A DNA stretch of 64,000 nt from Pseudoalteromonas rubra (lineage in GTDB: Bacteria > Pseudomonadota > Gammaproteobacteria > Enterobacterales > Alteromonadaceae): assembly GCF_001482385.1 (NCBI RefSeq), contig NZ_CP013611.1, positions 3,789,501 to 3,853,500 on the forward strand, read 5' to 3'. The notes below the pieces were generated by a model, which was not told the DNA's origin, did no database searches, and saw only the letters and a program-made list of their open reading frames with translations. Shown one piece after another: positions 40,927 to 52,382 of this stretch (position 1 is its first letter; every line of letters starts with the position of its first letter). Both the position numbers and the translations under genes were made by a program.

Positions 40927-41003
<77 letters not shown>

Positions 41004-41024
41004 TTTTAAAATCCACATTGTAGT

Positions 41025-41101
41025 GGCGGCTGTAGCTCAGTTGGTAGAGCCCCGGATTGTGATTCCGGTTGTCGCGAGTTCAAGCCTCGTCAGTCGCCCC
41101 A
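41025..41101 (+). tRNA. tRNA-His (GTG)
   Basis: 77 nt including the extra G at position -1, paired with discriminator C, the identity mark for histidine. Anticodon GTG; encoded CCA. The acceptor stem has one G-T wobble. Confidence 0.95.
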
Positions 41102-41120
41102 TCTACAAAACCTATATGTT

Positions 41121-41197
41121 CGGCGATTAGCGCAGCTTGGTAGCGCACTTGGTTTGGGTCCAAGGGGTCGCAGGTTCAAATCCTGCATCGCCGACCA
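41121..41197 (+). tRNA. tRNA-Pro (TGG)
   Basis: Identical to the first tRNA-Pro; 19 bases after tRNA-His. Confidence 0.97.
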
Positions 41198-41216
41198 CTT
41201 TCAAAATTTATGCATT

Positions 41217-41293
41217 CGGCGATTAGCGCAGCTTGGTAGCGCACTTGGTTTGGGTCCAAGGGGTCGCAGGTTCAAATCCTGCATCGCCGACCA
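41217..41293 (+). tRNA. tRNA-Pro (TGG), last of cluster
   Basis: Identical to the other two copies; 19 bases after the previous gene. A T-rich stretch (TCTCTTCTTTTCTT) follows without a clear hairpin. Confidence 0.97.
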
Positions 41294-41376
41294 TCTCTTC
41301 TTTTCTTAATTTTCCTAATTCCATTTTATATCTCTAAATTTTGTCCTTAGCTACATCAATTATTTGCCGTGATTGC

Positions 41377-41404
41377 TCGACTCTCCCGTTTTATAGGTTA
41401 TAAT
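41377..41404 (+). promoter_or_regulatory. Probable tig promoter
   Basis: TCGACT (41377-41382), a 16-bp spacer and a perfect TATAAT (41399-41404), about 220 bases before the tig start. The -35 box is imperfect. Confidence 0.5.
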
Positions 41405-41625
41405 GCCGCGTCTATTATTTAACATAGCGCCCTGTCTGGGCAGGCAGCAAGTCAGACAGAGATCAGCACTGGTTTTTAAACACCAAATGTTAGGATGTTT
41501 TAACGGTGATCTGCTTAATCGATATTGAGCAAATATGATGGTCTGCTGTCATCTGATCGGATAAAAAGTCGACTTGTTTGTAAGGAAGGCGCGTAGTCGC
41601 CAAAAATGAAAATTGAGGTTATATC

Positions 41626-42933
41626 ATGCAAGTTTCTGTTGAGACGACTCAAGGTCTTGAGCGCCGTCTGACTATCACAGTTCCAGCTGAGAACGTTGAG
41701 ACTGAAGTAAAAAAACGCTTACAACAACTGGCTAAAACACAGCGTATCGACGGCTTCCGTCCGGGTAAAGTACCAGTTTCTGTTATCAAAAAGCGCTACG
41801 GTGCTGCTGTGATGCAAGAAGTTGCTGGTGAGTTGATGCAACGCAACTACATCGAGGCAATTGTATCTGAAAAGATCAATCCTGCTGGTGCGCCTAGTTT
41901 TGCTCCTAAGTCACTGGAAGTTGGTAAGGACCTTGAGTTTGATGCGACTTTTGAAGTTTACCCAGAAGTTGAACTGAAAGATCTTGAAAAGATTTCAGTA
42001 GAGAAGCCAGTCGTTGACGTAACAGAAGATGATCTGGCAAACATGCTGGAAACTCTGCGCAAGCAACACGCGAGCTGGACTGAAAGCGATGCAGTTGCGG
42101 GTGAGAAAGACCGTGTAACAATCGACTTCTTGGGTACAGTAGAAGGTGAAGAGTTCGAAGGTGGTAAAGCAGAAGACTTCCCACTAGAGCTTGGTCAAGG
42201 TCGCATGATCCCTGGTTTCGAAGATGGCATCATCGGCAAGAAAGCAGGCGAGGAAGTGGTTGCAGACGTAACTTTCCCTGAAGAATATCACGCTGAAAAC
42301 CTGAAAGGTAAAGCAGCGCAGTTCAAGATCTCAGTGAAGAAAGTTGAAGTTCAGGAACTACCTGAGCTAACTGACGAGTTCGCAACTAAATTCGGTGTTG
42401 CTGAAGGCGGCGTTGACGCACTGAAAGAAGAAGTGAAGAAAAACATGACGCGTGAACTTGGTCAGGCTGTGAAAGCTCAGATCAAAGATCAAGCGATTAA
42501 AGGTCTACTAGAGACAAACGAAGTAGAAGTGCCAAAAGCACTTATCGACCAAGAAATCGATGCACTTCGTCAGCAAGCAGCACAACGTTTTGGCGGCGAC
42601 GCGAAGAACATGCCTGAGCTTCCAGCTGAGCTGTTCCACGAGCAAGCTGTAACACGCGTTAAAACTGGCCTTCTGTTAGGTGAAGTGATCAAAGCGAACG
42701 AGATCACCGTAGATGATGCAAAAGTTGAAGAGTTAATCGAAACGGTTGCTTCTGCTTACGAAGATCCAAGCGAAGTGGTTGCATACTACAAAGGCAACGA
42801 TCAGTTGATGCAACAAATGCGCAATGTTGCAATGGAAGAGCAAGCTGTAGATGCGATTCTGGCAGCTGCTGAGGTTGCTGATGTTGAGAAGTCTTTTGAC
42901 GACATCATGAACCCACAACAGGCTGCTCAGTAA
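41626..42933 (+). CDS. tig: Trigger factor
   Basis: 435 residues. Ribosome-bound chaperone and peptidyl-prolyl isomerase. The N-terminal ribosome-binding domain has the GFRPGKVPV signature (FRK-type loop about 44-52). The FKBP-like domain (about 150-245) carries [17 protein letters not shown] and [17 protein letters not shown], and the helical C-terminal arms follow. It is the first gene of the tig-clpP-clpX-lon-hupB-ppiD block. Confidence 0.98.
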   Translation: MQVSVETTQGLERRLTITVPAENVETEVKKRLQQLAKTQRIDGFRPGKVPVSVIKKRYGAAVMQEVAGELMQRNYIEAIVSEKINPAGAPSFAPKSLEVGKDLEFDATFEVYPEVELKDLEKISVEKPVVDVTEDDLANMLETLRKQHASWTESDAVAGEKDRVTIDFLGTVEGEEFEGGKAEDFPLELGQGRMIPGFEDGIIGKKAGEEVVADVTFPEEYHAENLKGKAAQFKISVKKVEVQELPELTDEFATKFGVAEGGVDALKEEVKKNMTRELGQAVKAQIKDQAIKGLLETNEVEVPKALIDQEIDALRQQAAQRFGGDAKNMPELPAELFHEQAVTRVKTGLLLGEVIKANEITVDDAKVEELIETVASAYEDPSEVVAYYKGNDQLMQQMRNVAMEEQAVDAILAAAEVADVEKSFDDIMNPQQAAQ

Positions 42934-42988
42934 GCACTTTTGATCTCGTCAAAGACGAAATCATTGACTTACTGTTAAGCTAACGTTT

Positions 42989-43036
42989 AAATGGCTCGTA
43001 TTGCTCTGTGTTTTGCAGTGCTGCGAGCCATTTTTG
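42989..43036 (+). terminator. tig terminator
   Basis: 10-bp stem AAATGGCTCG / CGAGCCATTT with a 25-nt loop, ending in TTTTTGTTTT. Confidence 0.72.
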
Positions 43037-43212
43037 TTTTATTTGCTCAAAGCAACACGGTTGTGCGTATACTTTTGTTTATCAGCATCTTTTGTATAAA
43101 CTTACGTCTATAAACTTCTTGTCACTTGAGTAAACAAATCGTGCTTGTCCTTTGAATGAGACAGGCGGCCAGGTTTTGCAGTGCACTTCCCTGCTTATAA
43201 GGAATCTATAAA

Positions 43213-43830
43213 ATGAATGACGGTATGTTTGATCCTCTAAACGCATTAGTCCCTATGGTTGTTGAGCAAACAGCGAAAGGTGAGCGTTCTTATGACATCT
43301 ATTCTCGTTTGCTTAAAGAGCGGATCATCTTCCTGACCGGTCAGGTTGAGGACCATATGGCAAACCTGATCGTTGCTCAGCTGCTGTTCTTGGAATCAGA
43401 AAGCCCTGAAAAAGACATTTATCTATACATCAACTCACCTGGTGGTTCGGTGACCGCGGGTATGTCTATTTACGACACGATGAACTTCATCAAACCAGAT
43501 GTCAGCACTGTGTGTGTTGGTCAGGCAGCCAGTATGGGCGCCTTTTTACTGTCTGGTGGTGCTAAAGGTAAACGTTACTGCCTGCCAAACTCTCGCGTTA
43601 TGATCCATCAACCTTTGGGTGGTTTTCAGGGGCAGGCGTCGGACTTTGAGATCCATGCAAAAGAAATTCTGACGATTAAAGAAAAACTGAATCGTCTGAT
43701 GGCTGAACATACAGGCCAACCTTATGATGTGATCGCAAACGACACTGATCGCGACAACTTTATGAATGCCGAACAAGCCGTGGACTACGGTTTGGTTGAT
43801 GCTGTTCATAGCAGCAGAAATATCAAGTAA
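43213..43830 (+). CDS. clpP: ATP-dependent Clp protease proteolytic subunit
   Basis: 205 residues (E. coli 207). Tetradecameric serine protease working with ClpX or ClpA. Catalytic serine in GQAASMGAF (about 109), histidine in MIHQPLGG (about 134) and aspartate in NDTDRDNF (about 183). AAGGAA precedes the start. Confidence 0.98.
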   Translation: MNDGMFDPLNALVPMVVEQTAKGERSYDIYSRLLKERIIFLTGQVEDHMANLIVAQLLFLESESPEKDIYLYINSPGGSVTAGMSIYDTMNFIKPDVSTVCVGQAASMGAFLLSGGAKGKRYCLPNSRVMIHQPLGGFQGQASDFEIHAKEILTIKEKLNRLMAEHTGQPYDVIANDTDRDNFMNAEQAVDYGLVDAVHSSRNIK

Positions 43831-43885
43831 TCTATATTGGGCTGGCGTGTTTCTGATCACTGTTAGATAAATGCATCTGGCCCGG

Positions 43886-43915
43886 CTATACCAAAGGCAA
43901 AATTCTTTGGTATAG
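43886..43915 (+). other. Hairpin between clpP and clpX
   Basis: Perfect 11-bp stem CTATACCAAAG / CTTTGGTATAG with an 8-nt loop. It may be a partial terminator that sets the ratio of ClpP to ClpX. Confidence 0.65.
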
Positions 43916-43973
43916 TTAAAACATGTATTGTGTTATCGAAGTAGATAACTGACCAAATTTAAGAGGTAGCTGA

Positions 43974-45257
43974 ATGTCAGACACTCCTACAGACGGCGAC
44001 AAGAATAGTAAGCTCTTATACTGCTCATTTTGTGGTAAGAGCCAACATGAAGTACGCAAGTTGATCGCTGGACCGTCAGTGTACATTTGTGATGAATGCG
44101 TCGAACTGTGTAACGACATCATTAGAGAAGAAATCAAGGATATAGCGCCGCAACATGATTCGTCTGATAAATTGCCGGTACCAAGAGAAATCCGCAATCA
44201 CCTTGATGACTATGTGATTGGCCAGGAGCACGCGAAAAAAGTGCTCTCAGTTGCTGTTTATAACCATTACAAGCGACTGAAAAATCAAGGCTTAAAAGGC
44301 GATGTTGAGCTTGGTAAGAGTAATATACTGCTAATCGGTCCAACAGGTAGTGGTAAAACACTGCTTGCAGAAACACTGGCACGCTTACTGGATGTGCCTT
44401 TTACTATGGCGGATGCAACTACATTAACTGAAGCCGGTTATGTGGGCGAGGATGTCGAGAATATTATCCAGAAGCTTTTACAGAAGTGTGACTACGATGT
44501 AGAAAAAGCACAGCGTGGTATCGTTTACATCGATGAGATCGACAAAATTTCGCGTAAGTCGGATAACCCATCCATCACGCGTGACGTGTCTGGTGAAGGC
44601 GTTCAACAGGCGCTACTGAAACTCATCGAAGGCACGGTAGCTTCGGTGCCGCCACAAGGCGGACGTAAGCATCCTCAGCAAGAATTTTTACAAGTAGACA
44701 CATCGAAAATCTTGTTTATTTGTGGTGGTGCCTTTGCCGGTCTGGACAAAGTCATCGAGCAGCGCAGCCATACTAATACGGGTATTGGTTTTGGTGCTCA
44801 GGTGAAATTATCTGACAGCGAAAGATCTTTAAGTGAAACATTCAAAGATGTTGAGCCAGAAGATCTGGTCAAATACGGTCTAATCCCTGAGTTTATCGGT
44901 CGATTACCTGTAGTTGCGACTTTAGCTGAACTCGATGAAGATGCGCTCATTCAAATTCTCAATGAACCTAAAAACGCATTGACCAAGCAATACGGTGCGT
45001 TGTTCAAAATGGAAGGAGTTGAACTTGAGTTCCGAGAAGATGCACTTAAGGCTATCGCGCACAAGGCAATGGAGAGAAAAACAGGTGCCCGTGGACTGCG
45101 CTCTATTGTTGAGGGCGTGTTGCTGGATACCATGTACGACCTGCCTTCGATAGAAGATGTAAGTAAAGTTGTGGTAGATGAAACCGTCATTAAAGGTGAA
45201 TCTGACCCAATTTTAATCTACGAAAATAACAGTCAGGATAAAGCTGCGTCGGAGTGA
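43974..45257 (+). CDS. clpX: ATP-dependent Clp protease ATP-binding subunit ClpX
   Basis: 427 residues. AAA+ unfoldase for ClpP. The N-terminal zinc domain has CSFCGKS and CDECVELC; Walker A is GPTGSGKT (about 121-128), Walker [11 protein letters not shown], pore loop GYVGED and sensor [13 protein letters not shown] lies before the ATG. Confidence 0.98.
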   Translation: MSDTPTDGDKNSKLLYCSFCGKSQHEVRKLIAGPSVYICDECVELCNDIIREEIKDIAPQHDSSDKLPVPREIRNHLDDYVIGQEHAKKVLSVAVYNHYKRLKNQGLKGDVELGKSNILLIGPTGSGKTLLAETLARLLDVPFTMADATTLTEAGYVGEDVENIIQKLLQKCDYDVEKAQRGIVYIDEIDKISRKSDNPSITRDVSGEGVQQALLKLIEGTVASVPPQGGRKHPQQEFLQVDTSKILFICGGAFAGLDKVIEQRSHTNTGIGFGAQVKLSDSERSLSETFKDVEPEDLVKYGLIPEFIGRLPVVATLAELDEDALIQILNEPKNALTKQYGALFKMEGVELEFREDALKAIAHKAMERKTGARGLRSIVEGVLLDTMYDLPSIEDVSKVVVDETVIKGESDPILIYENNSQDKAASE

Positions 45258-45274
45258 CGACCAGGTTTTATCGC

Positions 45275-45301
45275 AAAAAGGAGCCTCAGGCTCCTTTTTT
45301 T
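45275..45301 (+). terminator. clpX terminator
   Basis: Perfect 11-bp stem AAAAAGGAGCC / GGCTCCTTTTT with loop TCA and a T run, directly after clpX. Confidence 0.93.
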
Positions 45302-45368
45302 GTCTACAGTTTAGTTGTACCAGCAATCAACAAACTCAAACTAGAAATTGATATGGATTGGTATATAG

Positions 45369-45397
45369 GTTGAACTTTTTGAAGGCAATCCCCATAT
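45369..45397 (+). promoter_or_regulatory. Sigma-32 heat-shock promoter of lon
   Basis: GTTGAAC (45369-45375) and CCCCATAT (45390-45397), 14 bases apart, match the RpoH consensus (CTTGAA, 13-15 bases, CCCCATNT). It begins 72 bases before the lon start, behind the clpX terminator. Confidence 0.82.
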
Positions 45398-45440
45398 ACT
45401 TCCCTAATCCTTGAAACTAATGAAGTGCGAAGAGAATATA

Positions 45441-47804
45441 ATGACGCTTGAGAGAATGGATCGAGTCGAGATACCCGTATTGGCACTGCGTGATGTGGTC
45501 GTATACCCTCATATGGTGATCCCGCTGTTTGTAGGCAGAGAAAAATCAATAAAATGCCTCGAAGCAGCGATGGAAAATGACAAGCAAATTTTTTTGGTGG
45601 CGCAAAAAGAAGCGTCAATTGATGACCCCGACACGGATGACATTTATCAGGTCGGTACTGTCGCCACTGTGCTGCAATTACTGAAGCTCCCTGATGGTAC
45701 TGTTAAAGTACTGGTTGAAGGTACCCAACGAGCCAAAATCGAACGATTTTTGGTGACTGATGAATACTTCCTGGCCGAAGCGCAGTTTATTGCCTCTGAG
45801 AACATTGAAGGTCCTGAGCAGGATATCTTTATCCGCAGTGCCATCAGCCAGTTTGAAGGGTATGTAAAGCTTAATAAGAAGATCCCGCCAGAAGTACTGA
45901 CTTCCGTTTCCGGCATCGATGAAACCGCACGTCTTGCGGACACAATGGCAGCGCATATGCCAATTAAAGTACCAGAGAAACAAAAGGTACTTGAGTTGTA
46001 CAACGTCACCGACCGGTTAGAATATCTGATGGCCCTGATGGAAGGTGAGATTGACCTGCTTCAGGTTGAGAAAAAGATCCGTTCGCGGGTCAAAAAACAG
46101 ATGGAAAAGTCTCAGCGCGAGTACTATCTCAATGAACAAATGAAAGCCATTCAGAAAGAGCTGGGTGAGCTGGATGATGTGCCTGATGAATTTGAAGCGC
46201 TGAAAAAGCGTATCTCAGAAGCACAGATGCCTAAAGAGGCGGAAGAAAAGGCAACCTCTGAGCTTAATAAACTGAAGATGATGTCACCTATGTCGGCCGA
46301 GGCGACGGTGGTGCGCTCTTATATCGATACGCTGATTGGCGTCCCCTGGAAAAAGCGCTCTAAAGTTAAGAAAGATTTGGCTAATGCCCAAAAGATCCTG
46401 GATGCTGACCACTATGGTCTGGAAAAAGTTAAAGAGCGCATTATCGAGTATTTGGCAGTTCAGCAACGAACAAACAAGCTGAAAGGACCTATTTTGTGTC
46501 TTGTGGGACCGCCTGGGGTTGGTAAAACCAGTTTAGGGCAATCTATCGCACGCTCAACAGGGCGTAAATATGTGCGTATGGCGCTGGGCGGCGTACGTGA
46601 TGAAGCCGAGATACGCGGCCACAGACGTACTTATATCGGCTCAATGCCGGGTAAGCTGATCCAGAGTATGACCAAAGTGGGTGTAAAGAACCCGTTGTTC
46701 CTGCTAGACGAAATCGACAAAATGTCTTCGGATATGCGCGGTGATCCGGCTTCAGCTTTATTAGAAGTGCTCGATCCGGAGCAAAACAGCAGTTTTGCTG
46801 ACCACTATTTGGAAGTTGAGTATGACTTATCGGATGTGATGTTTGTTGCTACGTCCAATAGCTTCAATATTCCGGGTCCACTGCTTGACCGTATGGAAGT
46901 GATCCGCTTGTCGGGTTATACAGAAGACGAAAAGCTCAACATCTCTAAGCAGCATTTGATCCCGAAGCAAATCAAGCGTAACGGATTGAAGGAGCACGAG
47001 ATTGAGATAGAAGACAGTGCCATCATTGATACAATTCGCTACTACACGCGAGAAGCGGGTGTTCGTAACCTTGAGCGTGAACTGTCAAAATTGTGTCGCA
47101 AAGCCGTTAAGAGCATTTTGCTGAGCAAGTCAAAAGACAAAGTCGTGATCAATGCAGAAAATCTGGAAAGCTATCTGGGTGTGCAGCGTTTTGATTATGG
47201 TAAGGCTGAAGATGGCGACCGCGTTGGTTTGGTTACAGGATTGGCCTGGACTGAAGTGGGTGGCGATTTGCTGACCATCGAATGTGCGGCAGTGCCAGGT
47301 AAGGGCAAGCTGGCGTATACTGGCTCTTTGGGTGATGTAATGCAGGAGTCGATCCAGGCGGCGATGACCGTGGTACGCAATCGTGCTGAAAAGCTGCGGA
47401 TCAATGGTGATTTCTACGAAAAGCGTGATATTCACGTACATGTTCCTGAGGGGGCAACGCCGAAAGATGGCCCAAGTGCAGGTATTGCTATGGTAACGGC
47501 GTTAGTTTCAAGCTTAACGGGTAATCCGGTGCGCAGTGATGTTGCAATGACAGGTGAAATCACTTTACGTGGCGAAGTACTACCAATTGGTGGACTTAAA
47601 GAGAAGTTGCTTGCAGCTCACCGTGGTGGCATCAAAACGGTAGTCATTCCGAAGAAGAATGAGCGTGACCTTAAAGAGATCCCGCAGAATGTCTTGGAAG
47701 GCCTTGAAATCCATCCTGTGAGCTGGATTGACGATGTTTTATCTCTGGCACTCGCTCATCCAGTAGACAGTTTTACGGTTGAGTCGCAAAAGTCGGTTGG
47801 CTAA
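45441..47804 (+). CDS. lon: ATP-dependent protease La
   Basis: 787 residues (E. coli 784). The N-terminal LON substrate domain begins [16 protein letters not shown]; the AAA+ module has Walker [10 protein letters not shown] (about 355-363) and Walker [11 protein letters not shown]. The protease domain has catalytic serine in DGPSAGIAM (about 680) and lysine in [10 protein letters not shown] (about 722). The open frame starts at 45411, but ATG 45441 matches the family start. Confidence 0.98.
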   Translation: MTLERMDRVEIPVLALRDVVVYPHMVIPLFVGREKSIKCLEAAMENDKQIFLVAQKEASIDDPDTDDIYQVGTVATVLQLLKLPDGTVKVLVEGTQRAKIERFLVTDEYFLAEAQFIASENIEGPEQDIFIRSAISQFEGYVKLNKKIPPEVLTSVSGIDETARLADTMAAHMPIKVPEKQKVLELYNVTDRLEYLMALMEGEIDLLQVEKKIRSRVKKQMEKSQREYYLNEQMKAIQKELGELDDVPDEFEALKKRISEAQMPKEAEEKATSELNKLKMMSPMSAEATVVRSYIDTLIGVPWKKRSKVKKDLANAQKILDADHYGLEKVKERIIEYLAVQQRTNKLKGPILCLVGPPGVGKTSLGQSIARSTGRKYVRMALGGVRDEAEIRGHRRTYIGSMPGKLIQSMTKVGVKNPLFLLDEIDKMSSDMRGDPASALLEVLDPEQNSSFADHYLEVEYDLSDVMFVATSNSFNIPGPLLDRMEVIRLSGYTEDEKLNISKQHLIPKQIKRNGLKEHEIEIEDSAIIDTIRYYTREAGVRNLERELSKLCRKAVKSILLSKSKDKVVINAENLESYLGVQRFDYGKAEDGDRVGLVTGLAWTEVGGDLLTIECAAVPGKGKLAYTGSLGDVMQESIQAAMTVVRNRAEKLRINGDFYEKRDIHVHVPEGATPKDGPSAGIAMVTALVSSLTGNPVRSDVAMTGEITLRGEVLPIGGLKEKLLAAHRGGIKTVVIPKKNERDLKEIPQNVLEGLEIHPVSWIDDVLSLALAHPVDSFTVESQKSVG

Positions 47805-48028
47805 AGCAGAAAAAGTACATAAAAGTGCGTAAAAAGGGTTTTCAAATCTACATGGTATGCTAACTTAAGCACTGTATTAGCCTGGTGGCCCACAACCCCC
47901 GTGGTTACTAGGCTTTGAGACATTAGATGAAATAGAGAATCGTCAGATTTCTCTGAGTTAACTACAAAAGTGATGTTAGTGGTAAGCCCTCATCGCTCTT
48001 GATAATAACAATGTAAGAGGATGATATT

Positions 48029-48301
48029 GTGAATAAATCTCAATTAATCGATCAAATTGCAGCTGATGCTGATATTTCTAAAGCGGCTGCTGGTCGTGCT
48101 CTGGATTCATTCATTGAGTCAGTAACTGGTGCGCTAAAAGACGGTGACTCAGTTGCCCTAGTCGGTTTTGGTACTTTCTCAGTGCGTGAGCGTGCAGCAC
48201 GTACGGGTCGTAACCCACAAACTGGTGCGGCAATCGAAATCGCTGCAGCTAACATCCCATCTTTCAAAGCCGGTAAAGCTTTGAAAGACGCGGTAAACTA
48301 A
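48029..48301 (+). CDS. hupB: DNA-binding protein HU-beta
   Basis: 90 residues from a GTG start with AGAGG upstream. The histone-like dimer begins [11 protein letters not shown], and the DNA-binding arm contains [12 protein letters not shown] with the intercalating proline. HU bends and packs DNA. Located after lon as in most relatives. Confidence 0.98.
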   Translation: MNKSQLIDQIAADADISKAAAGRALDSFIESVTGALKDGDSVALVGFGTFSVRERAARTGRNPQTGAAIEIAAANIPSFKAGKALKDAVN

Positions 48302-48632
48302 GCAGATTTCACTCAGTCTGCCCAACGACCTATGTTAAGATAGTGTGATTGGGCCAGATAAGCTTCAAGATAAAAAGCGTATCTGCTAAGATACGCTTTT
48401 TTTATATCAGCTGGATAATGCCGCATATTGGCGAGGCTAATGGAGATGAAGCTAAGTGTGATACATCGCATAGGCGCTTCAATAGCCTGCACATAGATAC
48501 TTGCAATCGCCGCGCTTATCCATATTAATAGGTACAGAGACAGGACGCTGGTGTGTCACATTCAGCGGATCTGGGTACGCAGTTAAACCCAAAGTACTGA
48601 GCGTGCTTTGACTTAGATAAGAGATAGAATAA
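48302..48632. other. Intergenic region between hupB and ppiD
   Basis: 331 bases. It contains the hupB terminator at 48372-48403 and presumably the ppiD promoter; nothing else was recognised. Confidence 0.5.
48372..48403 (+). terminator. hupB terminator
   Basis: Perfect 12-bp stem AAAAAGCGTATC / GATACGCTTTTT with a 6-nt loop and T run. Confidence 0.93.
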
Positions 48633-50546
48633 ATGCTAGAAAAGATTAGAGAAGGCTCACAAGGCCCGGCAGCCAAAATTATTCTTGGCGTAGTGATCTT
48701 GTCTTTTGCGTTGGCAGGGATCGGTGGTTACCTAGGTCAAACCACAGAGCAGGCCGTAGCAGAAGTAAATGGAGTCAAGATAACGCAAATGGAATTTTCC
48801 CGCGCTTATGAAAATGAGCGTGCACGTCTGGAACGTCAGTTTGGCGAATATTTCACACAAATCTCAGCAGATCCAGCATACATGGCTCAGATCCGCAGCG
48901 GCGTGATTGACCGTCTGGTACAACAAGAACTACAAAACCAGTTAGCCATTGAATTAGGACTGAGAGTGAGTGATGAGCAAGTTAAGGAAGCGATTTTTGA
49001 GCTGCCTTACTTTCAGCTGGGTGGCGAATTTAGCAATGACAGATATTTACAGCTGATCCGTCAGATGAACTTTCAGCCAGATACTTTCCGTGAGTACATG
49101 CGTGAAGAAATGACTCGTAACCAATTGGTTTCAGCGGTTGCTGGCTCAGATTTCGTTTTAGATAACGAACTAAAGCAAACACTGGCATTGCAGCAGCAAA
49201 CACGTGACATCGACTTCATGCTGTTAAGCAAAGAGACAGTTAAAGGTGAAGTGGCTGTGACTGAGGCAGAAATTTCTGACTATTATGAGCTTAATCAGGA
49301 ACAGTTTCAGGCACCAGAGCAAATTGCATTGCAGTACCTTGAGCTGAAATCTGACGATGTGACTTTGGATGAGCCTGTGACGGATGAGCAAGTTCGCGCT
49401 TACTATGAAGAGAACCAGGCTCAGTATCTGGAAGAAGAGCGCCGTCGTGTAGCGCATATCCTGATTGAAAGTGCTGAGGATGCGCAAGCGGCAAAACAAA
49501 AGGCGGATGCTTTATACCAGCAATTGCAAGAAGGCAAAGATTTTGCGGAGCTTGCTTCAGCTGAGTCTGACGATATTGCGTCTGCAGAAGTCGGTGGTGA
49601 TCTGGATTGGATCGAGCGTGACATGATGGAGCCTGAGTTTGAAGAGGCTGCATTTGCACTTACTAACGTCGGTGACTTTTCTCCTGTGGTTGAAACTGAG
49701 TTTGGTTTCCATATTATCCAGTTAACCGATTTACAGGCACAGCAATCAAAAGCGTTTGAAGAGGTTGCCAGTGAATTGCGTGCTGAGCTGGAAAGCACAG
49801 CTAAAGCCAATGCATTTTATGAGAAGCAATCGCAAATCGCAGAGTTGGCGTTTGAAGTGGCTGATTCATTGGAAGATGCGGCAGCTGTGGCAGACATCGA
49901 ATTGAAGAGCACTGAGTTGGTATCACGCATGGCGTTGCCTGCTCCGTTAAATGATCCCAGTATCGCGAACGCGATTTTCACACCTGAGCTGATCGAAGAC
50001 AGAGTGAATTCAGAAGTGCTGGAAGCGGGGAATGAGCATATTGTTGTTGTGCGTGTTCTGGATCATAAGCCAGCTAAGGTGAAGCCTCTGGAAGAGGTTA
50101 CAGCGCAGATCAAAACGCGTCTTGAGAATGAAAAAGCGTCAGAGCTAATCAAAGAGAAAGCTAACACCTTATATGCACAGCTAGAAGACGGCAAAGCACT
50201 GAGCGACATCGCAGCAGCTGAATCTATAGAAGTTAAAACGGAAGCAGCTCTGAAGCGTCAGAGCTTCACCGTTGCGCCAGAAATCGTTCAACAGGCATTT
50301 AAACTGGCACATCCTGATGGTGAGCAGACGCAGTCTGCCCTGGTTGAGCTAAACAGCGGTGATGCTGCGCTATTGGTATTGAAAGCCGTTACGGTTGCAC
50401 AGGTGACAGGTGAGGTTGAGCCACAGCAGAAGCAAAATATCACGATGTCAGTGGTGAATAAGAACTTCCTGGCCCTGTTAGGTGCACTGGAGTCTGATGC
50501 TGAAGTTGTACGTCCAACGCTGCAATTTAGCGACGAAATGCAATAA
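48633..50546 (+). CDS. ppiD: Periplasmic chaperone PpiD
   Basis: 637 residues. Membrane-anchored chaperone at the SecYEG exit. The N-terminal anchor IILGVVILSFALAGIGGYL (about 15-33) is followed by a SurA-like chaperone part and a parvulin domain (about 260-360) with the RRVAHILIES opening and GGDLDWIERDMMEPEFEEA. GAGATAG lies before the ATG. Confidence 0.96.
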   Translation: MLEKIREGSQGPAAKIILGVVILSFALAGIGGYLGQTTEQAVAEVNGVKITQMEFSRAYENERARLERQFGEYFTQISADPAYMAQIRSGVIDRLVQQELQNQLAIELGLRVSDEQVKEAIFELPYFQLGGEFSNDRYLQLIRQMNFQPDTFREYMREEMTRNQLVSAVAGSDFVLDNELKQTLALQQQTRDIDFMLLSKETVKGEVAVTEAEISDYYELNQEQFQAPEQIALQYLELKSDDVTLDEPVTDEQVRAYYEENQAQYLEEERRRVAHILIESAEDAQAAKQKADALYQQLQEGKDFAELASAESDDIASAEVGGDLDWIERDMMEPEFEEAAFALTNVGDFSPVVETEFGFHIIQLTDLQAQQSKAFEEVASELRAELESTAKANAFYEKQSQIAELAFEVADSLEDAAAVADIELKSTELVSRMALPAPLNDPSIANAIFTPELIEDRVNSEVLEAGNEHIVVVRVLDHKPAKVKPLEEVTAQIKTRLENEKASELIKEKANTLYAQLEDGKALSDIAAAESIEVKTEAALKRQSFTVAPEIVQQAFKLAHPDGEQTQSALVELNSGDAALLVLKAVTVAQVTGEVEPQQKQNITMSVVNKNFLALLGALESDAEVVRPTLQFSDEMQ

Positions 50547-50627
50547 TGACCGTACTCGCTTGCGAGTTGTGAGTGCCTGAGTTTCTCATACCAGTACTCT
50601 CAAGTAAGCAGTGATGACTGAATAAAT

Positions 50628-50661
50628 AATCCGATACCAGTGTTCTGGTATCGGATTTTTT
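50628..50661 (+). terminator. ppiD terminator
   Basis: Perfect 13-bp stem AATCCGATACCAG / CTGGTATCGGATT with loop TGTT and a T run; it closes the quality-control block. Confidence 0.93.
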
Positions 50662-51198
50662 TATGCCTTCTGCCTCGTGAGCCTCCAGACGCGTCAATTC
50701 AATGGATAATTCCCCCTCATTTTGGAGGGAAATAATGAATACGCTCAGCGAGCCGGAGAAGTCTGCAACTATCACACAGCACTGACATTGCGCTTGCTGG
50801 GTCCTTATGCTCCCACATTTTCGCTTTCCTCTATTTTAAAGCACAGATATGGCACAACGAGCACGTGCTCACAGTGTAATTGCAATAGCTCTGACAGACA
50901 CCTTTATGGTTTCTACGGCACTATGTATTGAGGCAAAAAACGCATTGTTTTCAGCTTTAGCAGCCACTTCAACATAGGGTGAGCGCCTTGAAACAGTGGC
51001 TTTTTTGAACATTATGTGTCTTTAAATCTGTGTTTTTATTTTTATTTCTTTTTTAATCATGTGTTTGTGAGTAATTGTTATGAAAAACGATAAGGTTTGA
51101 TAATTAGTGTATTTCTGAGGTATTCGCTAAGGTTAATCAGGTCACCACGAAGGTGAAAACGATACAGCTAAATTGCTATAACAACAGGAAATCTGGTC
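50662..51198. other. Gene-poor stretch before the first peptide gene
   Basis: About 540 bases, AT-rich from 51000 on. Short open frames (for example 50722-50931) have no ribosome site or recognisable sequence. It probably contains the promoter of the peptide gene at 51199. Confidence 0.5.
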
Positions 51199-51345
51199 AT
51201 GCTTAAGTTGAAAGCCAAAAAGTTAAAAACCCTTACTGCAAAAGAGCTGCTGGCGCCTGGCCAAACACAGCATGTGGCTGGCGGGGCTGCCCAACAAATA
51301 GATACACATAGCATTACACAAATAGATACCACAACAAATCCCTGA
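51199..51345 (+). CDS. Putative double-glycine leader peptide A (RiPP/bacteriocin-like precursor)
   Basis: 48 residues, ATG 51199 with AGGAAA eight bases upstream. It starts MLKLKAKKLKTLTAKELL, a Lys/Leu-rich leader, and reaches a GG at residues 28-29 (QHVAGG), then a 19-residue tail, AAQQIDTHSITQIDTTTNP. It is a clear paralogue of the peptide at 52796: same length, same GG position, same QTxxxAGG and DTHSITQ elements; a 17-base stretch (51301-51317) is identical in both. The layout fits precursors cut after GG by a C39 peptidase/ABC exporter. Function is inferred; no modification enzyme is nearby. Confidence 0.72.
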   Translation: MLKLKAKKLKTLTAKELLAPGQTQHVAGGAAQQIDTHSITQIDTTTNP

Positions 51346-51720
51346 ACCTGACGCCCACCAAGGCATGTGATTGGTATGGTAGTGAAGGTAATTGTATAGT
51401 CGGTCAGTAATAAAGCCGGGTAGTCAATTGTCAGGAACGCATCGACGACACACTCTAGGCAATGTATAGAAGCAAAATGTCCTATCTGCCCTGAGGAGGT
51501 AATTAAAGTTCGATAGTCAGTCTCTGCCACTTTTGGGAGCGTCTCATGCGTGTTATCAGGACGAGCAAGTCCACCATAATGAGCTGAACGGCCATTTTTA
51601 GATAGCTGTATGAATACACTAGAAATCACTTTAATGGGGAACCCTGAGATACCACACTGTATCGGGAAGCCTAACTAAATTTACTCGGCTGCGAATCTGT
51701 AACTGGACTCAAGCCTACTT

Positions 51721-51974
51721 CTGAACTACTCCGCCAGCTGAATTACCTCGACATTTGTACCACCTCGACAGCTGGATCACCTCGACAGCTGAATCACCTC
51801 GACAGCTGATGCACCTCGACAGCTGATGCACCTCGACAGCTGATGCACCTCGACAGCTGATGCACCTCGACAGCTGAAGCTCCTCGACAGCTGAATCACC
51901 TCGACATCTGAATCACCTCGACAGGTTAATCAATCGACACCTGAATTACCCCGACTTAGAAACCAATTCGACAT
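51721..51974. repeat. 17-bp minisatellite, 15 units
   Basis: Units of 17 bases (one of 16) in register from CTG at 51721; the central copies read CTGATGCACCTCGACAG or CTGAATCACCTCGACAG. Outer units have drifted. Each junction makes CAGCTG, a palindrome. The core CTGAATTACC (unit at 51738) also occurs in the second array at 53795-54151. Confidence 0.95.
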
Positions 51975-52382
51975 CCGAACCAACGTTCTATTTAAACCTA
52001 AACGGACATCGAGACTTTATTCGTTTTAGGCTCGAATCTGGAATTACTTGGGAGAGGTTGCATTAAACGTTAAGCCAGGGCGTGACTTTGCCTTAAACGA
52101 AGGTGGAAATTCAGTTGTTGCAAATCAATGCCAGAGGGCGGACAGAGAAGCACATTGTTGAGTCTGTCAGTTCACATGATACTTGTTTCTTTGGGGTCAG
52201 TGGTCTCCAGGCTTCGAGTGTGAGTCGAACGAGATTATCTGTCCCTGTTGTTTGGTTCGGGTGTGTAAAAACCCCTAAAGATAACCCATGTAGTAAGTGA
52301 TGTACTTTTCCATGTGTCACAGGACTCGGTTATTTCTTGTGTTTTTATTTTAAAATGTCTGATTAGAGTGTTTTTATATTTT

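Noticed and set aside
51168..51629. Minus-strand frame of 153 codons across peptide A
   Set aside because: No ribosome site or recognisable domain, and it overlaps peptide A, which has a good ribosome site and a paralogue.
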